This document shows positions 11,261-24,443 of a stretch of DNA of 64,000 nucleotides, one piece after another. The DNA lies in contig NC_071331.1 of the NCBI RefSeq assembly GCF_010183535.1, positions 434,001 to 498,000 on the forward strand, written 5' to 3'. The DNA comes from Caenorhabditis remanei (taxonomy: Eukaryota > Nematoda > Chromadorea > Rhabditida > Rhabditidae). The stretch's first letter is position 1. Every line of letters starts with the position of its first letter. The notes below the pieces were generated by a model. The model was not told the origin of the DNA. It did not search any database and worked only from the letters and a program-made list of their open reading frames with translations. The translations under genes were made by a program, and so were the position numbers.

Positions 11261-11728
11261 GTAGTGCCAAAAAGGCGGAGATCGTACAATATTGAATCCT
11301 AAGACGGTACGAGTTATATCAGAGACACAGATCTGCATTTAGGTATATTTTCAGCATTTTCATTGATGACAAATATGCTGAAAACAGTTGTTTTTCAAAT
11401 CCGAGAGTCCCGATTTTTCATACGAATGCGGGTGAGTTTCTGAGAAAACGAGGGTTACTGTATAAAGAGGTTATGAGAAGCATCTTTATAGAATATCTAA
11501 AAATCGTGAAAAACGCTCCATGGCCGAATTTTCCAATCGGTGGCCTAGAAAACGCAAAAACTCGGCCATCACTAAAATGTTTGTTTTTTGATGGTTTCCA
11601 GAGTAGTTTTCGCTGAAATTTTTGAATTTCTAGGTTAGAAATCGAAAAAATTAGATGAATTTTATTTTTTTTAACACGAAAAATCACACAATTTCTCCTC
11701 CTTTATCTAGATAAACTCACCATCCTAT

Positions 11729-14700
11729 TTATTCCACTAGACTAACAATATACATCATTCCAACACCCATACAAATAGCCATGACGTGAACCAAACTCTG
11801 TGCCATTTTGGCAACTTTCGACATATTCCGATGCTCTCCAGATTCCAAAAGTTCAGGAATTACAGAGACAGTCGCAATGTATATGAAACCACCAGCAGTG
11901 AATGGCATAATTGGACTCGTTGCAGCATTTGAATTCAGAGAATTCGACGGATTCGAGACAACAAGAGAGAATATGCATCCAGTGATGGCGCCGAGAGCGG
12001 TGACTGCTTGCATACGGATGGCCTGGAAAAGGGGGCGGAGTCAGATTCTGATACTTCTAAAAAGTCTAAGAAACTTTCATCATTGGAGCATATATGCTAA
12101 AATCGCTTCAAAAATCGTTCTCCTCACTCAAAATGAGCCTTCGTGGAAGAGGTTTTCAGTTCGGCCGTGTAGTCCTCTCGGACAATTTTTCTTGCTCAAT
12201 TCCTAGTTTTCTCTCTTTTTCAACAAAATTTCGTGTTTTATTCAATTTATATCGCAGAAAATAGCGAGGAAACGAGGAATTGAGACATTTTTGAAATTTT
12301 GTCCGAGAGGACTACACAGCCGAGCTGAAAAACTCTTCCACATAAGCTCGTTTAGAGTCAGGAGAACGATTTTTGAAGCGATTTTCAGCGTATATGCTCC
12401 AATGATGAAAGAATTTTCTGAAGTTTCAGAATCTGAAAGGGGCGGAGCCTATTAAAATACCTGATATTTCGAGAATCCCGACTGAACCAAAATCGCAAAA
12501 TCGCCGACTTCATGAGGCAATTCGTGGAGTAAAACAGTCAAAGTCGTAATCCATCCGAGAGTACTTCCAGCTGAAAATGATGCTCCAATCGCCAATCCAT
12601 CTGTCAAATTGTGCACGAAATCGGCGACCAAATTGAGATAGGCACTCGCTTTTATGTCCTGAAATGAGATGTCAAATTTCAGGATTTTCATTGAAAATTG
12701 GCTGAAAATCGTATCGGTTTTCAGATGGAAAATGTCTAAAATTGACTGAATTTGGCTGAAAATCGTTTAATTTTGGGGATTGGGGTTTTCTGTTTGTCTG
12801 TGCGTCCAGATGTCCGTATAGATGCACAGACAGACAAAATGATTGTCCGTCTGTATATCCAGATGTCCGGATGTCTCCTAGGCGGACATCTGGACTGTTG
12901 GATACACAGACAGACATCTGGACATTTCTTGATAATTATAGACAATCGGACGACAGAAATACACAAATTTTTACCAATTTTTGATGGTTTTTGAGCTGAA
13001 AATTGATGTTTTTTGAAGCTCAGCCTACTTTTCCGACGATTTTTCCCATCTTCACCGGTTTTCAGGGAGAAATTCTCTAAAATTAGACTCATTTTTCAAG
13101 AATTAGGGGGTTTTCAGCTCTGGTGGCCTGGAATCCCTAATTCTTGAAAAATGAGTCTAATTTTAGAGAATTTCTCCATGAAAACCGGGATGCCAAAAAT
13201 CGTCAGAAAAAGGGGGCGGAGCTTAAAAATAGCAATTTTCAATATCAAAAAATCATTAAAATCAGTTTATTTCTGTGTGTCTATTCGTACGGATGTCTGA
13301 AAGTATCAAAAAAATGCTGGAATTTGCGAAAATAAGCGTTTTTTTCTTATTTTCCCCCTATTTTCCGGTATTTTTTTTACCTTCAATCCCTCGACTTCTT
13401 GTTTCTTCTCTGAATGATGATCATTCAAATGACGATGCTCATCGGCGACAATGTGTCCGTTTTCATGCGAATGACAGTGACCGCCTGGAATTACAAAAAT
13501 GAAAATTTATGGCAATTTTCGCGACAAAAATCGTATTTTTCTGCTATTTTAAGCGTTAAAACATGATTTTTATAAGATTTTAGGCGTAAAAATCGCGTTT
13601 TTCGGGTATTTTAAGCGTAAAACAGTAGTTTTTAGCGATTGTAAGCATGAAAACATGATTTTTTCCCTCTTTTCGCATAATTTTCCACCAATTTACCCTT
13701 AATAATGCGAACCAACTGCTCAACCATCATAAACACGAGAATTCCAGCGATAACATAGATTCCTACACGAAGTTGATTGGAATGATCATGAGAATGATCA
13801 GAATGTCCATGATCATGATCATGATCATGTGGACTCAATGAATGTGGAATGATATGAAGAAGAGCGTCTCCGAGTAGACCGCCCGCACCGAATGCCAACA
13901 GAATCTTCAGAAATGGTCCATTCGCGTGCTGGAAATGGGGAAAATTTGGGTTTTAATAGGTTTTTAGTGGTGAAAATGATGATTTTTCGATGGATTTTGC
14001 ACTGAATATGAAGATTTTTGCATTATTTTTTATTATTTTTTGTTTTTTTTTTCCATTTTTTGTGCTAAAATAGAAATATTTATTCTAAAAACCGAATTTT
14101 TTAGGTTTTTCAAGCGTAAAAACATTATTTTTATAAGATTTTCGCCGTTTTTCGTGCTGGAAATGTTCTATTCTGTTAAAAACTGACAAAATTATTTTAT
14201 TCAACTCAATTTTCCTAGAGAAGAACCTGAAAAATCAATGAAAATCGTGAAATAAAAAATTTTCATTTTCGCTATCAAAACAGTCAGAATCACACATTTT
14301 AAATCTGATAAAAACCAAAATTTGAGAAGCGAAATGCAGTGCCACGTGGCAAACCTGATTTTCAACAGAAATCTGAAAATTCACTCTAAAATCCGTCTCG
14401 AAACAGCTCAAACTTGTCAGAAAACCGCCTGATTTTCCGAAAATCCGCATTTTGTTCAGTTTTTCAGTGCAAAACCCCTCGAAAAAACAAATTTATTCAC
14501 TACAAATCCTGCCCTACCTGCGCCGGAATAAAGAACAAAAGAGTGCACGGCGCCAACGAGATTCCGACGACCGCCGTCAACGAGAACACCCAGATTTTCA
14601 GAGTGCTCAGTCGAGATGGATGCATTTTTTGATTCGTCTGATTCTTTCGGTGCCAATTGCCGTGTTCATGGTCATGGTCATGATCATGATGATCATCAGA

Positions 14701-14844
14701 ATGATCATGCAACTCTTCCGAATGCTCTATATCCAATTTCGTCAAGATTCCACTTTTTTCATCGTGAGAGTGTTGATGGGAGAGAATGGGCGGAGCCTGT
14801 AGGCAGAGAAGGAGGAGGAGAAGAGACCCGATGAGAACACGCAT
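11729..14844 (-). CDS. zipt-7.1: ZIP zinc transporter, KE4/SLC39A7 type
   Basis: Five exons join in frame to 384 residues: 14518-14844, 13697-13928, 13381-13484, 12461-12658 and 11729-12022. SLC39A7-type ZIPs move zinc from the ER/Golgi into the cytosol; in C. elegans the gene (also hke-4.1) is known for sperm activation. A signal peptide opens the protein ([19 protein letters not shown]). A His/Asp-rich stretch follows at about residues 22-65, and further histidine clusters fill the loops. The metal site is clear: [11 protein letters not shown] in helix IV and [10 protein letters not shown] in helix V, the LIV-1 subfamily signature. The gene lies downstream of the SLC17 gene in the same orientation about 2.2 kb away, too far for a typical operon. 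TTTTCCAG directly before the ATG is a possible SL1 site. The symbol is assigned by family and synteny. Confidence 0.9.
12076..12413. mobile_element. Palindromic element in ZIP intron 4
   Basis: The left arm reads CATTGGAGCATATATGCTAAAATCGC and later TGTAGTCCTCTCGGACAATTTT. The right arm has the reverse complements, ending GCGTATATGCTCCAATGATG. About 338 bases, non-coding, MITE-like. Confidence 0.85.
12784..12945. repeat. Second CGGACATCTGGA palindromic repeat
   Basis: GTCTGTGCGTCCAGATGTCC, GGACATCTGGAC and their inverses form nested hairpins, matching the element at 5338-5532. It lies in ZIP intron 3 (12659-13380). Confidence 0.75.
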
Positions 14845-17012
14845 TCTGGAAAAGATGGTGAGGTTTAAAAAATAACGAAGAAGATATGAGAAGAAAGTAG
14901 AAGTGACAAGAAATTTCCGATTTTTTCGGTTTTTTTCGCGAAAATGTCAAATTTTCGACAATCAATTGGAAGAAATTCTGAAAAATCATCGGAAATGTTC
15001 ACATTTTCGATGAAAAATGGGGGCTTTAAGGTTGAAAAAGAAAGAGTAGAGCAAAAAATATATAAAATACGGGAGAATTTCAGGGAAAAAATCGCTTATT
15101 ACAGCAATCTGTAAAGAAAAATTATGTTTTTGAATTCGAAAATGATTGCTCATAGCGGAAATTTCAAGAAATAATAGTTTTTAGAACAAAAATAGACTGA
15201 AAGTGGCGGCGCCAAAGTTAAAATTTCAAATTTTTTGAATTTTTTGAATTTTTTTCGCGAAACAGTCAAATTTTCGACTACCATTCAGAATTAGAAGGAA
15301 TTCTGAAAAATCATCAGAAATGATCACATTTTTGATGACAAATCGAAAAAATTTCAAAAAATTGTTTTATTTTTTGAAGAAAAGAAGACATTTCTCATTT
15401 TCCAGAACAAAAAATAGCCTGAAAGTGTCCAAATTCGGTGTACTTTTTCTCGTTTTTCAACAGTGAATATGGATTTTCGAAATGGTTTTCAGAGAAATTA
15501 GTTCGCTGTAATTGCATTTTTTTGAGCAATTTTCAATCAAAATGTAGGTTTTCAAGGAAAATTATAAGTTTTGATGGGGTTTTATTGGAAAAAACTGAAA
15601 TTGTCATTTTCAGTTGAAAAAGTGTCAAAAATAGAATTTCAAGGTCGAAAAACTGCAAAAAATAGGCAAATTTCGACGAAAAACACTCCATTTTTGCGAA
15701 ATTTGATGAGAAAATGGCTGTGAAAGCGATTTTTCCAAAAAAAAAAGTGGTTTTGAAGTGAAAATAGCCAAAAATATTTGAAAAATATGACAAAATTCAA
15801 GAGATTGAACCGAATTTATGAAGAAAATTGTGAAGCCAAATGGAGCGCCACGTGGCAAATCAAACCTGGCAAAAACAACTTCAGAAAGGATGTTTTTCGA
15901 CAAAATCCATGATTTTCAACAAAAAAACTGAAAATTCACTTCAAAATCCGTCTGGAAACAGCTCAAATTTGCCAAAAACCACCTGACTTTTTTCGAAAAT
16001 CCGCACATTTTCGAAAAGAAATTAGCATTCTCTCCATCTCATTGAGTGAGAGAGAGAATATAAATGTCCCCACTTCATTTCTCTTTTTTCCATTCGAATT
16101 CTACTATTTGTTCATTTCGTCATCTCTCGTAACACTGACGTGTAATAACACTACGCGCGTTTACTCTTTCACTTTTCAAGGATAAAAAAGTGTTCGCGCG
16201 GGAAAAAAATGAAGGATTTATGGAGGTTTTTGAAGTAGAGATTGCAATCTCCAATCGAGGAAAATGAGCGGGAAAATAGATTTTTCGGTTGGGAAAGTAC
16301 AAAAAAGTGATTTTTAGCTGAAAATGTTGCAGATTTAACTGAAAAAGTGATATCTATTGATTTAAATAACATAGCTAATTATTTTTTCTGAAAATTGCAC
16401 TGAATTTTACCGAAAATCAACTCAAAAACTCAATTTTCGATTTAAAAAATTAAATTTTCAAAAGAAAAATATATTTTATTAAAGGAACATCAAGATTTTC
16501 AAAAATGGGTCTCGCAACGACATAGAACTTTTCTGTAGTTTTAATAGTTTTGGGATATTTACTGTATATCGCTGCGAAACCGAAAACACTAATTTTGGAT
16601 ATGCTCCTTTAATTGATTATTTAATTTTTTAGAGAGAATCCTTTTTTTCGTCGAAATTTATAGTTTTCGAGTAGTTTTTCAGCGTTTTTTTGTGCACATT
16701 ATACTAAAAACCTATTAAAATATTGTTATTCACAATTTGTGCCACTTCAGCTCTTAAAATCTTTACGAGAATGTAGTCGAGTATTACTGTAGGTACGCAT
16801 AGTCTTGCAAATAAAAAAGAAAAAAAGTGATTTATTAAACTAAATGAAATGTTTCTCAATAAGAAAATAAATAAAAATCACAATCGGGGGGAAACATTGG
16901 GTCAGAAACAACTACACGATAGAGATCATCAACCAGATAGGGCAAAAGGAAGATATAAATAGGAAAGAGTGCTCTACTGCACTTTATCAATAGAGCGCAT
17001 TTGTTGAAATGA
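14845..17012. other. Intergenic region between the ZIP and SLC17 genes
   Basis: AT-rich DNA with MITE-derived fragments (about 14935-15015 and 15205-15370) and many homopolymer runs. I see no supported exon. TTTATT at about 16830, read as AATAAA on the minus strand, is a likely poly(A) signal for the SLC17 gene. Confidence 0.5.
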
Positions 17013-20000
17013 TTACAAACACATGGAATCTTCTCGAATTCTTCTCTGAAATCGTTGCCTTTCTTCAGTTGTCAACGTGATTTCATTCAATTGAATCTCT
17101 GGAATATCCATGTCCAATGCAGATTGGAACACGTCATTGTCTTCTGAATCCGCTCGTAGATTCTGAATACTTGCCAACGGAGTCTTCTCTCCGAACGCTT
17201 TCGTCTCCTTCACTTCATCCTCTTCACCCCATTCTTGTAGTTCTCCTGGAATATAGTTTGTACCGTAAGATTTCCCGTAGAAAGATGATTACCTGATCCA
17301 AACAGCAAGAAGACAACTCCACAAACAATGTTGGCTGCAGCACACACGAGGAACAGAGTCTGCCATTCAGAGAGAGTGTTCTGGAAAAAAAAACAAGTAT
17401 TGGTGAAATAATATAATTTGAGGATTTTGAAAACATTGTGAAACAGTTATTAGCCGAAGTCTTGGTACATTTACAGTTTCACGTAGTTGTGATACATAAG
17501 TAAGTGATTTTGATTCCGATATGTTAACGAATTGTGGCGGTACCTAGCATGACCTATCCAAGTGATCGCCTAACCCTGATTGTGAACTTACACGTGGAAA
17601 GAAGATCCGCCTATATACCGTAAAACTCTAATAGAGGTGCCCCAGTAAAGTCTATTCAACGCAGCTCATCTTTTTTCTCAAAGAGATATCAAAAAGTTGC
17701 GGGTTTTACGGTAAGCCTAGAGAAACTAACGAACTAGTAAGATTCCTTATGTTAAAATGAGCACTCTCCTGCCACCCAAGAACATAAAGAGATTATAAGT
17801 GCAATAAGGTTTATGATCCGTGTGAACCCTGAGGGAGAGAAGGCGAAATGTTTCAGCCTACGGTCCATGTGTTTCTAGTTGTGAAATTAAAGACAGTATC
17901 TTATATACAGACACAACAAAGAACTACCACGAGCTCTAGAGCCTTGTGACTAATATTATCAAGTTAGTCAATGATGTGACATCTGTTTCACGTGGTACTC
18001 AAATGAGACCTTCAGTTTCCGTAAATTAATGCTCGATGTCCTTAAATATTTTCAAAACTAGCTGAAACTGAACTATTTTTCTTATCCCTTAAATTAGGTG
18101 ATTGATATCACAAATTCTACAGTTTCACCTGAATGAGAATTAAATATTGAGAATATTTGCATCACTGACCCGATCGCTAACCAGTTGCTTAACAGAAAAA
18201 TGATCTGACTACAGTTTCCAGAAAAAAACTGTTATGGCTGGTGATGTCAGGAGCAATAATAATGAACATTTGACTAGAAATGACACAAAAGTTTTAGAGT
18301 TGACACGTTGTCAACCCTAATGGTCGCATATACATATCAGTGGAACACATTCTCTATAGCTTTCCAGCACCATTCATTTTTTTCTAACTTAAGAGGCGTT
18401 GTCTGTAAGATGAGGATTCCTCTTGGCACAGTTGCAAAAGTTGTTTCAATCCAAACTCTTTTTACAGTATATGTACCCCTATGGTAGTGATTTAAAAAAA
18501 ATATGTCACCAGTCCTCTATGACGTCATCATAGGAAAATATGACCAATAATTGACTTTTCACCCAAAAATTCATAAAAATTTCAATTTTTCAAATAACTT
18601 TAGGAAACTATTGGCAACATGTTAGGAGTGATTTTGACTACCCCTACACATATTTTCAGCCCCTCAGACACCCCAGAAACCGTTCAAGTGAATTCCATTT
18701 TCATGTTTTTCCAACTTTTCTCGAAAAATCCCTCTAGAAGTACTCAAATTTCAAATCGTATTCGTATTTTCCGCAAATAGTTCTGTTAGGTCCAGTTAAA
18801 ATCATCAAAAAACCATTGCACCATTTTGAGATTTTTTGATTTTTTCAAAAATCACATAAGGGTCCCCCCTTATGAAAAAAAAATTTTCACGAAAAATTCA
18901 AAGAAAAAATGTGTTCCGAAAATAATCAGAATATTGAGAAAAGAGTTAGAATAAACCAATTCCAAGATTATACATCTCAGAAATTGGTTTGAACCGATTT
19001 CGTTTTTTTCTTCATCGAAATTTTTTCCCATTTTTTGACATTTTCATCAATATTTTGTACTGAAGTACACAAATTTCAAGTAATGTACTTGATACTCGCT
19101 AAATTTAACAAATAATCAAAATAAGACAAATGAAAAACCATTGGACCATTTTGAGATTTTTCCATTTATTTCGAAAATCACATAAGGGTCCCCCCCATGG
19201 ATCAAAATTTTTATCGAAAAAATATTTCAACATTATTTTGATTCAAAAACGTTCAGAACATTGATGCAAAATTACAAATGTTTAGTAAAAGAGTAATATC
19301 TGAAGATGGTGCAATGGTTTTCTGATGATTTTAATTGAACCTAATAGAACTTTTTGCGGAAAATACGAATACGATTTGAAATTTGAGTACTTCTAGAGGG
19401 ATTTTTCGAGAAAAGTTGGAAAAACATGAAAATGGAATTCACTTGAACGGTTTCTGGGGTGTCTGAGGGGCTGGAAATTTGTGTGGAGGTAGTCAAAATC
19501 ACTCCTAACATGTTGCCAATAGTTTCCTAAAGTTATTTGAAAAATTGAAATTTTTATGAATTTTTGGGTGAAAAGTCAATTATTGGTCATATTTTCCTAT
19601 GATGACGTCATAGAGGACTGGTGACATATTTTTTGTAAATCACTACCATAGGGGTACATATACTGTAAAAAGAGTTTGGATTGAAACAACTTTTTGCAAC
19701 TGTGCCAAGGCCCAACACAAACATTCCCACTCTTACAGATAGTGCCTCTTAATGAGACTATCTGAACTCCTAATGCCTAATAGTAAGTTATTATTTTTGC
19801 TGAAATCGTATTGTTTATGGCAAGTGTCGGTAACAGTAAAGTAAATTTGAATAACAGTGACAAATCAAGCTTTTAATTTCAAATAGTGAATTTCAATTTT
19901 CAGATCCGAAATCTACATTGTGATAGTTTTTGGTTGATTAGAGGTGCAATCGATATATTGGGAAAAAGTAAAAGAGAACTGTTAATGAAACTTTCTAGAA

Positions 20001-23000
20001 ACAGTTCAAAATGTACCGTTTCTCGATTTTCATTTCAGTTCATTTAAAAAATTTTGTTTAATTCCTGGTGTATCTCTGTCATCATACTCACCTCCTTCTT
20101 AATTAATCCAACAATCGCAGGTGTCGATAATCTTCCCATCATTGCACAGAAAACTGATATCGAAGACATTGTTGCAGTGTATTTGGGAGCTAATGAGAGG
20201 AGAGATGTGTAGAATCCACTGACTAGAGTTCCCATGCAACCGTACCTGAAAAGGGGAAAGAATAAGGTTGGGCAGGAAAGTTTTCATTTAAAAGTAGTAG
20301 CAAGAGCTGAAGTACTCACATCATACAGAAGAAAAGAAATCCAAGAGTTGGATTGGTGCAATCCACGTAGAATGTAATGAGAATCATGAAGAGAGCACCG
20401 CCAAAGTTAGCTGAAATATATATTTTTATACGGTTTTGGGAAAGTTGTATAAAATTCTGTGAAAATGGTAAAGACAATGGTCCTTTAGCCGTGTATTGAA
20501 AATTAGTATGTTACACAGTTTTCTCGAAGGGGACAATAATGAAAAGTTTTCGGAAGATGGTAAGCGAAAGGCGGAACGCGGAATTCCGCTCAACCCGACC
20601 CGGTAACGATCAAGGCTTGAGTTCAACTGATTCTCATAAGACCACATTGATATCAGGAATTGGGTTTCTTGTTAAGCCAACAACACAAAACCGTAATAAA
20701 CCTGCTCTCCATTTCCATGAACCCTTGGTACCCTACACTCACCAATAGATTGTGACAATTTGACTGCAAATGTTCCACTGATTGTCTTATTCTCCTTTGC
20801 TTTATCAATAGCAATTCCCCATACAATCTTCAGTGCGAAATTCACAATATTCGGGATGGAAGTGTAGGTTCCATTCTGAAAGGAAAATATATAGGCACTG
20901 TTTCAATAGTGATGTTAAAATTTAGTGTCCTCTGGAGCACTTGGTACTCGGAACAGTAAAATGGTATGAATATGCTTCAATTCGCTGTGAACAAATGAAT
21001 TTCTATCAAAAGTTGATTTGAAGGCCGTATTCTATCAGTGAAGTTTCATAAATGTACTCCAGATTTGTTACTGAATCATCGTAAATAAATAAACAATCAC
21101 TCAGTTACAGACCCCTTGTAACAGTACATTTTTCCCCATTTCAAACCGAATAAACTTACTGCAATAACTCCCAAATGAAGAACATCCTTGAAGTAGTTGG
21201 GTAGATATATTTGAAGAAGAGTCACAATTGAATTAATAACAAATTGACAGAGCAGTTGGGCAAGGAATGCAGGAGACTTCAAGATTTTTGCATATGGAAC
21301 TACGAGGGATCGCTGGAAATTGTACGCTATATAATGCGCAGGATATTATTCGATGAAGGTCTAGTATAGTTTAGATGTGGAATGTGAAACAGGAAGCTGC
21401 GAAATGTTCCTGAAAATACTAACTTTTCTGTTTCTCTGATTCTTTATGTTAACTCACAAAAAGTTTTGGTATTAACAGAGTGCCTGCAAATAAATTGGAG
21501 TAATCTCTCAAGAACATAGATTTTATAAAATCTTGTTTGGATTTGACACACCGGTAGTGTCATTTAGAAAAATTGGCGTTTAGCCTTTCCAGGAAAGTTC
21601 TGAGAAAGGCTTTCCACTAAAAAATAGTTTTGTCAAAGCGCAAAATCCATGATTTTTCTACTGTTCTCCCTATACCATGAATGTTTCAGCAACTTATTTT
21701 CTCTTGATAAACCTGGCTCATTCATTTCAAAAACTCACATTAGTCTTATTCGATCTCCTAACAACATTTGCATCCAAGTACTCTCTTTCCGTTTTTGTCA
21801 TAACTTTACATTTCGATGGTTGATTGGATGCAGTAAGGAACCAACAAACTGACCAGATGGTTGAGACTATGCCTGGATCATAAAATGAAGAATTAACAAT
21901 TAATTTCTAAAAACTCACTTGCAAAATAAAAAATCGATGGCCATCCGAAAGAAGAAGCACAAAGTGACGCAGCCACTGGATTTCCACCAGCTCCAGCCAT
22001 CTGATTACCAGTTGTGAATAGAGATATTGCAGTACTTCTTTCAGCACTCGGGAACCAGTTGGCGAGGATTGCGTTGTTGGCGGGAAGGATGAAACCCTGA
22101 AGAGTAGGATAAATTGAACAAGATTTTGACAAGATTCAAACAATTCTTACCTCCCCCAATCCCATAATAACTCTTGATATGAAAACAGGATACGGTCCAA
22201 AATGAGTTGCAATGTATGGAGTGATGGCAGTCATCAGAATATAACAACCAACGGCCGCTTGAAGAACATATCTCGGGGAGTATCGATTGATAAAGAACAT
22301 TGATGGGAGTACGGTAATGATGGATCCCCAGAATGTTCCAGAGAAGATCAGGTTTTGTTCTTGACTGTTCCATACCAATTGTCCCTGGAAATATTGTTGA
22401 TTGGAGGGGTTATCGGCAGAAGCAACTTACTCCATAATCCACTACAACTTTCTTATTGTTATCATTGGTCGAGGAGCACGCACCATTTGAAACCAGTTCA
22501 ACCTCCTCAAAAATCGACGAAGTATTGCTATCAATTGCTTCCGGAAATACAGTATTCTCCAACGCCAATGCAGTTGAATTTATCATACAAGTCATTGTGA
22601 TAGCGATATGCATTCTCATGAATGTTGTACAACAGAAACCAGCCTGCAACTCTCAATTTGTCATTGGCAGCATAGTTTGGGTAAATGTACAAGAAAAACA
22701 AGTTGGGTGAAGCAGCAAACATTTCACGGATTTAAGGTTTCATTAAACTTCTTGTTTGTACGGTTATAAACATTAATATGACGTTAAATCCAAGACCCGT
22801 GAGCACTATCAAAACCTATACACTTTTCCAATTTCTATTTTTCCAGGAATCTGTCAACTTTAAAACTGAATATGCCTGTTTCAAAATTCTCACAAATACA
22901 TGAGTGCACAGGTAGAAATTATTACCTCTAAACTATCTTGTTCGTCCAAAATTAATGAAAATCAAGGAACATTGAAAATGAGCACGGTTACAGAGGTGCT

Positions 23001-23820
23001 ATAACTCAAATTTAAAATTTTACAAATTTTATAGCATAAAAGAATAAACTTCGAGTTTGCTTGTTGTATTGGATGTCACTACTTTCTAAATCAGACGATT
23101 CTAATTTAGTGGATTCCGGAACCGCAAAAAAACAAAAAATTTGAACAACTTCGAGCATCTCAACCGAAATTGTGAGTTCAAGTCAATACAGAGCTCGTTT
23201 CCCCCGTCCCAACTGTGCCAATTCCTACCATATCCTTGAGCCCTACTCATAACAACACAAATAAGTGAATGTTTCAAAATGTTGTCAAATACTAATATCC
23301 AAAGGTGTACATAATTTGTGAGAAATTTCAACACGGTTTTTTTTTTTGAGTCGCTCAAACTTCTAGTGTCATTTTACACAGCAGTGCTAGGCATAAAGAC
23401 ACGCAATTGCGCTCTGTCGCACGACGGTTGGCACGGTTAAAATAAAGACTTGGCTGAGTGTCAAATTAAAATTTTAAGTTTATTTATCGTATTTTTGAAT
23501 CCAAATCTGTTTTTTGCGGACCTTTTTCTTTTTTAATCCTTGTAACACCCTTATGGACCAATATATACATTCTTTCCGCTCCACCTCTTCTTTATTTTCT
23601 ATCAAAGTCAATTTCCTACATTATACAAATCAATCCTGTTAGAAATAAAAAACTCACCATACACAACAAGCAAATGTGTAATCTTCTCGAAAATGGATGG
23701 AAAAATGCTGAAATATTAATTCTATTCAATCCTGTTTGATCAATACAAAAACTCACGAAATTTCTTAACATCAGGTCGTGAAACAGCCCGTTTCACGGGA
23801 GGTTTTGTGTCCAGAGCCAT
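17013..23820 (-). CDS. SLC17-family anion/phosphate cotransporter (MFS)
   Basis: Twelve exons join in frame to 574 residues: 23757-23820, 23658-23707, 22431-22643, 22151-22384, 21919-22096, 21739-21872, 21160-21312, 20743-20875, 20320-20410, 20092-20245, 17293-17380 and 17013-17245. SLC17 proteins include sialin, vesicular glutamate and Na/phosphate transporters. Typical features are a first helix after RPDVKKF, a glycosylatable first loop (NST, NTS), FSGTFWGSIIT in helix 2, RVIMGLGEG in helix 4, NWFPSAERS and GGNPVA, and an acidic cytosolic tail (EEDE). The substrate cannot be read from sequence. C. elegans T28F3.4 is, as I recall it, the positional match. Intron 10 (17381-20091) holds a 1.36-kb palindromic transposon, and several introns carry piRNA-type promoters, so host gene and small-RNA loci overlap. 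Confidence 0.88.
17379..17399 (-). ncRNA. Candidate 21U-RNA; core at 17439-17446
   Basis: CTGTTTCA on the minus strand, with a YRNT start T 40 nt downstream. The predicted RNA would run over the polypyrimidine tract and acceptor of SLC17 exon 11, which makes this the least convincing of the exact sites. Confidence 0.45.
17520..17540 (+). ncRNA. Candidate 21U-RNA; core CAGTTTCA at 17474-17481
   Basis: The close core variant CAGTTTCA has a YRNT (CGAT) whose T is 39 nt downstream. SLC17 intron 10. Confidence 0.55.
18005..18025 (-). ncRNA. Candidate 21U-RNA; core at 18063-18070
   Basis: TGAAACTG on the plus strand is CAGTTTCA on the minus strand. A YRNT T lies 38 nt downstream. Confidence 0.55.
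18030..18050 (+). ncRNA. Candidate 21U-RNA; core CTGTTTCA at 17983-17990
   Basis: Exact core followed by TAAT, whose T is 40 nt past the core. Intronic, AT-rich flanks. One of the better candidates. Confidence 0.65.
18166..18186 (+). ncRNA. Candidate 21U-RNA; core CAGTTTCA at 18120-18127
   Basis: Variant core with CACT start context, T 39 nt downstream. Confidence 0.55.
18389..19752. mobile_element. 1.36-kb palindromic element with TTAA at both ends (piggyBac-like MITE)
   Basis: The arms are long inverted repeats, with GTCACCAGTCCTCTATGACG on the left matching its complement on the right. Ends are GAGGCGTTGTCTGTAAGA and the inverse of GAGGCACTATCTGTAAGA, each flanked by TTAA (18389-18392 and 19749-19752). 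TTAA target duplication is the hallmark of piggyBac elements. I see no transposase frame. Confidence 0.8.
20941..20961 (+). ncRNA. Candidate 21U-RNA; core CTGTTTCA at 20898-20905
   Basis: Exact core in SLC17 intron 7, CACT start context, T 36 nt downstream. Confidence 0.6.
21325..21345 (-). ncRNA. Candidate 21U-RNA; core at 21385-21392
   Basis: Exact core on the minus strand in SLC17 intron 6, T of YRNT 40 nt downstream. Confidence 0.62.
22923..22943 (+). ncRNA. Candidate 21U-RNA; core CTGTTTCA at 22876-22883
   Basis: Exact core in SLC17 intron 2, TATT start context, T 40 nt downstream. Confidence 0.62.
23719..23739 (-). ncRNA. Candidate 21U-RNA; core at 23779-23786 (inside SLC17 exon 1)
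   Basis: Exact core, but within coding sequence (the codons for RAVSR), with a YRNT T 40 nt downstream in intron 1. Coding constraint could explain the word, so confidence is lower. Confidence 0.4.
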
Positions 23821-24422
23821 TATCTGAGTATTTTGAGCACTTTTTCGGCAAGGAGGATATGATAAATTGGGTGCATAAAATTGTGTCTGAAAGAGAAGAG
23901 AGAGAAATTGTGTTTTTTGGATATGAGCTGAGAGAGTAAGAGAGAGAGTGAGAGAGAGAGGGAAGAAGTGAGCAAAGAACGCATACATTTTTTTGCATGA
24001 ATAGAAAGAGAAAGAGAGGAATTGAATTTGTTGCGGTTTCATTGCAAATTTAATCAGAATTTTTCGGAGAGGAATTTCAGTTTACCGATTTTAGTGGTTT
24101 TACAAAATTATGTATCTGAAATATAAGGGATAATTGAGAAATTCAGGGGTGGGTGATTGGTGAGCAAGAAGAAGAAGGTTAGATGAGTGGGAAGCTTGAA
24201 TTATATAGCATTATGTATATTGAGGACGGGATGTAAACAAAATTCGAGGGGGCTTTTCGATCATTCAGTATTATGCAAAGGTAGGTATTGGAAACTATAG
24301 AAAATAAGGTTTAAAAATGAAATAAGAAATAGGAAACAGTGAGCGTAGAAGAGATATTGACAAATTCCAATAAATACAGTTTCAAATTGTTTTAAAATCA
24401 AACTTACATAGGAAACAGATAA

Positions 24423-24443
24423 TTGGCGCCGTATCAGTGTAGC
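24423..24443 (+). ncRNA. Candidate 21U-RNA; core CAGTTTCA at 24377-24384
   Basis: Variant core, TAAT start context, T 39 nt downstream, in the interval upstream of the SLC17 gene. Confidence 0.55.

Larger units (their letters stand above)
17399..24443. other. piRNA (21U-RNA) promoter cluster, SLC17 introns and 5' flank
   Basis: Besides the loci listed singly, one-mismatch cores with a YRNT start at 38-40 nt occur at: 18212 (+, start 18257), 19997-20004 (-, start 19957), 21428 (+, start 21473), 24332-24339 (-, start 24294) and 24411-24418 (-, start 24373). Outside this range similar ones lie at 25428-25435 (-, 25390), 25849 (+, 25894), 26235-26242 (-, 26197) and 30584 (+, 30631). One-mismatch cores without the start context lie at 18013, 27211, 27911, 30075 and 30307. 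Positions were counted by hand. Confidence 0.65.
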
